64,000 bases of DNA, taken from contig NC_092330.1 of the NCBI RefSeq assembly GCF_036785885.1, positions 6,110,525-6,174,524 of the forward strand, in the 5' to 3' direction. This document shows positions 60,531-64,000 of the stretch, piece by piece. A model generated the notes under the pieces. It was not told the DNA's origin, did no database searches, and saw nothing but the letters and a program-made list of their open reading frames with translations. The stretch comes from Coffea arabica (Eukaryota; Streptophyta; Magnoliopsida; Gentianales; Rubiaceae). How positions within the stretch are numbered: position 1 is the first letter of the stretch; each line of letters opens with the position of its first letter. The position numbers and the translations under genes are program-made.

Positions 60531-61478
60531 TCTTTTCTTTTTAGATGTTTTGCCCTTCATTTCTTGTTATTTGTTCTGTTTTCCTTTTATTTTTTTTATT
60601 TTTATTAGTGATTAGCATTTCTATGAATACCAAGGATTGACGATGGTTGGTTGACTCTAATTCTTCTATTGTCAAGTTTTTGCAATAAAAGTGTATCAAG
60701 TTAATTCGGTCAAGTCCAAGAATGTCTTTTTGGTGAATATCATTGATTTTGTGACTCTTATAAATTTTTGGTTAACTTTTCTAGACATAGGGAATAACTG
60801 CTTAGCATTTTTCATGTGAATTGGTCCAATTATTAACCTTAGTTCTTCATATTTGAGGAAATGAGGCTAGTTGATATTATTTTATGTGATCTCTTGAGTT
60901 ATTTTGTTGTCTGATTGTGAATAAAATCAGTTGTACTCCACTAATTATTATTACTGAGTAACCGAGGGTCGTCACTAAAAGTGTCGATTCTCGCATCTAA
61001 AAATAGTGATATGTATGAATACGTGGTCTTATGGCTATGGGAGTTGAGTAACCCGACTCCTTCATCTGACAAATGTTGGATCTCATGTCAAATGCTTCTA
61101 ATAGCTAAAGACTAAGCCTATTATTGTTATTATTATTTAAAAAAATGAAAAAAGAGAGAGGAAAAGTGTAAAACATGACGTGGAAATTGTGTGATTAAAG
61201 TCAACCTATCAACCTATGGGTTTAATGTTGAAATTTTGATTAATAGTTAGACCATTTGCTAATAAATGTTGATCGAGTATTCATTTTTCTTAGATTAGTT
61301 AGCCATAAATTGGAGGAGCCCGTGGTTTAGAAACTAACCGAGGGGATGTTCCTTGGATCTTGGCCGTTGATACTTGATATGTGTTTTCATGATATCTTGG
61401 CAATAGGCTGATGGAGTGATAACCATTGTTGGGAGTTGGTGTTGGTTTGTTGTTCTCATGCTTGAGGACAAGCATGTT
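60531..61478 (+). other. Non-coding 3' internal region of the Athila element
   Basis: No ORF of note. The stretch ends in the lineage-typical cttgaggacaagcatg word at 61461-61476 leading to the PPT. Confidence 0.6.
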
Positions 61479-61495
61479 CTAGGTATGGAGGAAAT
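61479..61495 (+). other. Polypurine tract of the Athila element
   Basis: aggtatggaggaaat directly precedes the TGATAGGT of the 3' LTR; it is the expected primer for plus-strand synthesis, somewhat mutated. Confidence 0.7.
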
Positions 61496-62836
61496 TGATA
61501 GGTCACAATTTTATCATTTATTTTATAATTAATTCCCTCTTATTATCTCACCAATTATGCATTAATTGGTAGATTCTATTCACTTTTAGAAATTTGTGCT
61601 AATGAGTTAGAACAAAATGTGATAAAAAGGTGCAAATTCCTCACTACATTGGTTATTTCATGCGGGACATCTAGCGTTGCAAAGTGGGGTCACAAAATCT
61701 ACCAACCGATGGAATTGCCAGCTATATGTTTTCGGTTAATATGGGATTCGCCAAATCAATTTGGATAGCAATTAGTAGGAGAGTTTGAGTAGTAGTAAGA
61801 AACAAGAAACTCATTTGGAATTGTTTCCTTATCTAGCAATTGCAGTGCGGCAGACTAGGATCTTATTAGGACTCTTCCTTTTATTCTTTTGAATAGCTTT
61901 TCAGAAAGGCAATCAAGAGAGCCATAAGAGACAGACTTGCTTTTGTCTTGTTCTTTTCTTATTTCCATCGATTTTCATCATCTCAATTAGAGGAATGCGT
62001 CCAAGAGTTGATTTTGCAATTTCACGTGAGATTGTTTCAATGGAGATGAACTAAGTCTTTATTTCTAGTCAAGGAACAACGGAGGACTTGGTTCAACTTT
62101 AATTGTGAGATCGAACTGATTTTACTTTTTCCTATTATTTTTTGGTGTTCGTATAGTTTGTGCTTTATATTCTTATTGTTGTTGTATTATTCAATTATCA
62201 TGGGCCCAGATTTTAGATTAATTCGATAATCTAAAACCAATTAGAATAATTAAATCCGTAATTATTTAATTATTTTAAACTAGTGGTAACTGGTATGATT
62301 GGATTTGTATCAGGGAAATATATGGGCCAATTTGAAACAACCCTCACAGCATGTTGTTTGGTTAGAACAGGGTTTCTCTAATTCGTAAGGCAATTGGAAA
62401 ATTGAACTCTTTGGTCATACCTAGGGTTATTTTGTAATTAGGATAATAGCTAACGGCCGTACCTTGGCTATCGATAATTTAAGGAGAAATTGACTGTCAT
62501 CGCTTGTTTGACAGTTATAACTTGTTTATCAATTTGTAAGTGGAATTATTCTTGCATCGATGATCAATTAGAAGAACCATTTTCGAAATTGCTTCTTGGT
62601 TAGAGCTTGTCCAATACTACTTGAGTCTTTATAATTTGCCATTTAACTTTTATCTATTTGTTATATTCAAGTAGCATAGTTTATTGTCAGTTTTTATAAA
62701 ATACCTCATATCCTGAACTCTAGAAGAAATTAATTTCACTCAGTCCCTGAGAATTCGACCCTGTTTACTACTAGATACAAAATTTGTATTTAATTTGAGT
62801 AGAAATTTATTATTGTACAGGCCCGACAACCTATCA
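61496..62836 (+). repeat. 3' LTR of the Athila element
   Basis: 1341 bp, same ends as the 5' LTR. It differs by scattered transitions and a few small gaps (for example 6 bases near 61614). It is followed at once by the TCCTA duplication. Confidence 0.95.
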
Positions 62837-62841
62837 TCCTA

Positions 62842-64000
62842 TATGACAGTACCATGTGCTTTGAATGGAAGTCTTATGTACTTTATTCAATAATGGACAA
62901 AGTCAAAAGGAACATGTTGGGCTTCTAGTAGGTCCAAATGAAGAAATTGAGGTAATCAGGTATGAGCGCCTTGATTACCAACTCAGATAGCATTTTGAAT
63001 ATCCTATGTTCTTTTTTGAAAAATCTATTTACTGGAAAATGTTTTCCTTATTAACTTTTCGAGCAAAATGTTTCAATGACTCTCAAACTATTATAAAACT
63101 TAACTTTTGACGCTCTAACTATTAATTGATAAGTTTTAACCCTCCAATTAATTAAAACATATAATTCTAGCCTTTCCGTCAATTTGAACCATTATGTTTA
63201 ACAAAAATAGCAGGACATACGCAGCAGTGGCCTTTAAACTATTACAAAGCATAACTTTTGAGCCTCCAACTATTAATTGATAAGTTTTACCCTTACAATT
63301 GATTAAAACATATAATTTTAACCATTCTATCAATTTCAATCATTATGTTTAACAAAAACATCGCCACATGCATATAGGCCTATCAATCGGAACTAGATTG
63401 AACTTGTCAAATTTTTTTTGGGTACGGGTTGGGATATAATTCCATTAATCGAACCTAGATTCGGACCCATTTACACTAGCAAAAAAATGGGTCGGATAGG
63501 AATATAGCATTCCAACCCAAACTCGTTTAAATAGTTAATAATTTAAAAAATATATACTTATCAAAACAATAATAATTCTATAGTTCTATTCCCAAATTTT
63601 CCAAACTCTAATGCCCCAATTTAACCGCACATCCCTCTCACTCTCTCCTCTATTTTGCTTTGCTAGTCTGCCATCCCATTTCCAAGCTTTCAATAGCAGT
63701 AAGACGCAGTCCCTCACACTCTCTCTTTCTCATCGATTTGCCATATTTGAGCTTCCACCAGATTGTTTGCCATTTTCGTTGATTGTTGAGGACTCGAAGC
63801 TTCAGATTGCCCGCCATTTCCATTGATTGTCGAAGCTACAGCAGTGACTAGCGAGGCCTACTGCCAGCGACGGTCTTTATGTCTCTCACGGTTGCAGCTC
63901 CAAAGAAGCATATATTCTGGTGAAACTCCTTCTCTCTCACAAGTAATTTTTATTTATAAATTTGTTAATACCCTAAAAATTTCTAAAAATCATGGTGAAA
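62842..64000. other. Terminal spacer with a tandem repeat; no gene model supported
   Basis: A 151-bp two-copy repeat lies at about 63070-63370. From 63600 to 63800 the text is CT-rich (ctctcactctctcctc, ctctctttctc) like a plant 5' UTR or promoter, and a 71-codon ORF (63611-63826) starts in it. It resembles no family and the window ends too soon to test it. Confidence 0.4.
63070..63370 (+). repeat. Two-copy tandem repeat, 151-bp period
   Basis: actattaattgataagtttta, aattaaaacatataatt and cattatgtttaacaaaaa occur near 63118, 63148 and 63190 and again 151 bases later with a few substitutions. Confidence 0.85.

Larger units (their letters stand above)
50678..62836 (+). mobile_element. Athila-type Ty3/gypsy LTR retrotransposon, full-length, defective (12.2 kb)
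   Basis: Two LTRs (50678-52028 and 61496-62836) begin TGATAGGT and end TATCA, and the whole is flanked by the exact 5-bp duplication TCCTA (50673-50677 and 62837-62841). A PBS, a gag-pol region in the order gag, protease, RT, RNase H, integrase, a further ORF downstream of integrase, and a PPT occur in Athila order on the plus strand. The word CTTGAGGACAAGCATG just before the PPT is a hallmark of this lineage. The LTRs differ at roughly one base in ten to fifteen by eye, mostly transitions, and coding parts carry many stops and frameshifts. It can no longer encode its own proteins. Confidence 0.95.

Overview
The window is nuclear DNA from a dicot plant. The evidence is genes split by GT-AG introns, resistance and receptor genes of plant-only families, an Athila-type Ty3/gypsy element, many MITEs and SINEs, and AT-rich intergenic sequence. 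The R1-type NLR (a class best known from Solanaceae and also large in Rubiaceae) suggests an asterid, perhaps coffee-like. That placement is inference.

Five gene-sized loci are supported. (1) 347-3479 (+): a five-exon organellar RsgA/YjeQ-type GTPase. (2) 5679-10154 (+): an intact single-exon R1-type CC-NB-LRR immune receptor of 1491 aa. (3) 13632-16692 (-): a broken LRR receptor-like protein of the Ve1/Cf class. (4) 38687-40559 (+): a four-exon TANGO2/NRDE-domain gene. (5) 43310-46405 (-): an intact seven-exon cysteine-rich receptor-like kinase (CRK). Three of the five belong to families that sense pathogens or stress, so the interval looks like a small, mixed immune-receptor neighbourhood. 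Nothing in the sequence shows that the loci act in one pathway.

The rest is mostly mobile DNA. 17095-20288 is a solo-LTR-like block. 20.3-34.2 kb is a run of non-autonomous DNA transposons (hAT-, Harbinger- and Mutator-like), one nested in another, with two SINEs and several local duplications. 36.9-42.3 kb holds the TANGO2 gene between two copies of a dispersed repeat. One copy carries a SINE that the other lacks, and the other copy abuts a decayed fragment of nuclear 26S rDNA. 47.1-47.6 kb is a hAT MITE with a perfect 8-bp target duplication. 50678-62836 is a complete but mutated Athila element: two LTRs of about 1.35 kb, a matching 5-bp target duplication (TCCTA), a PBS, a broken gag-pol, a tandem-repeat spacer, a GC-rich leader-like block and a downstream env-position ORF.

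Splice sites were placed by reading frame and GT/AG signals. Each gene model keeps phase across every junction, but no transcript data were available. No wholly new biological system is evident. The most unusual items are the rDNA fragment joined to a repeat, the AT-rich module shared in opposite orientation by two unrelated MITEs, and the leader-plus-intron-like block inside the Athila element.
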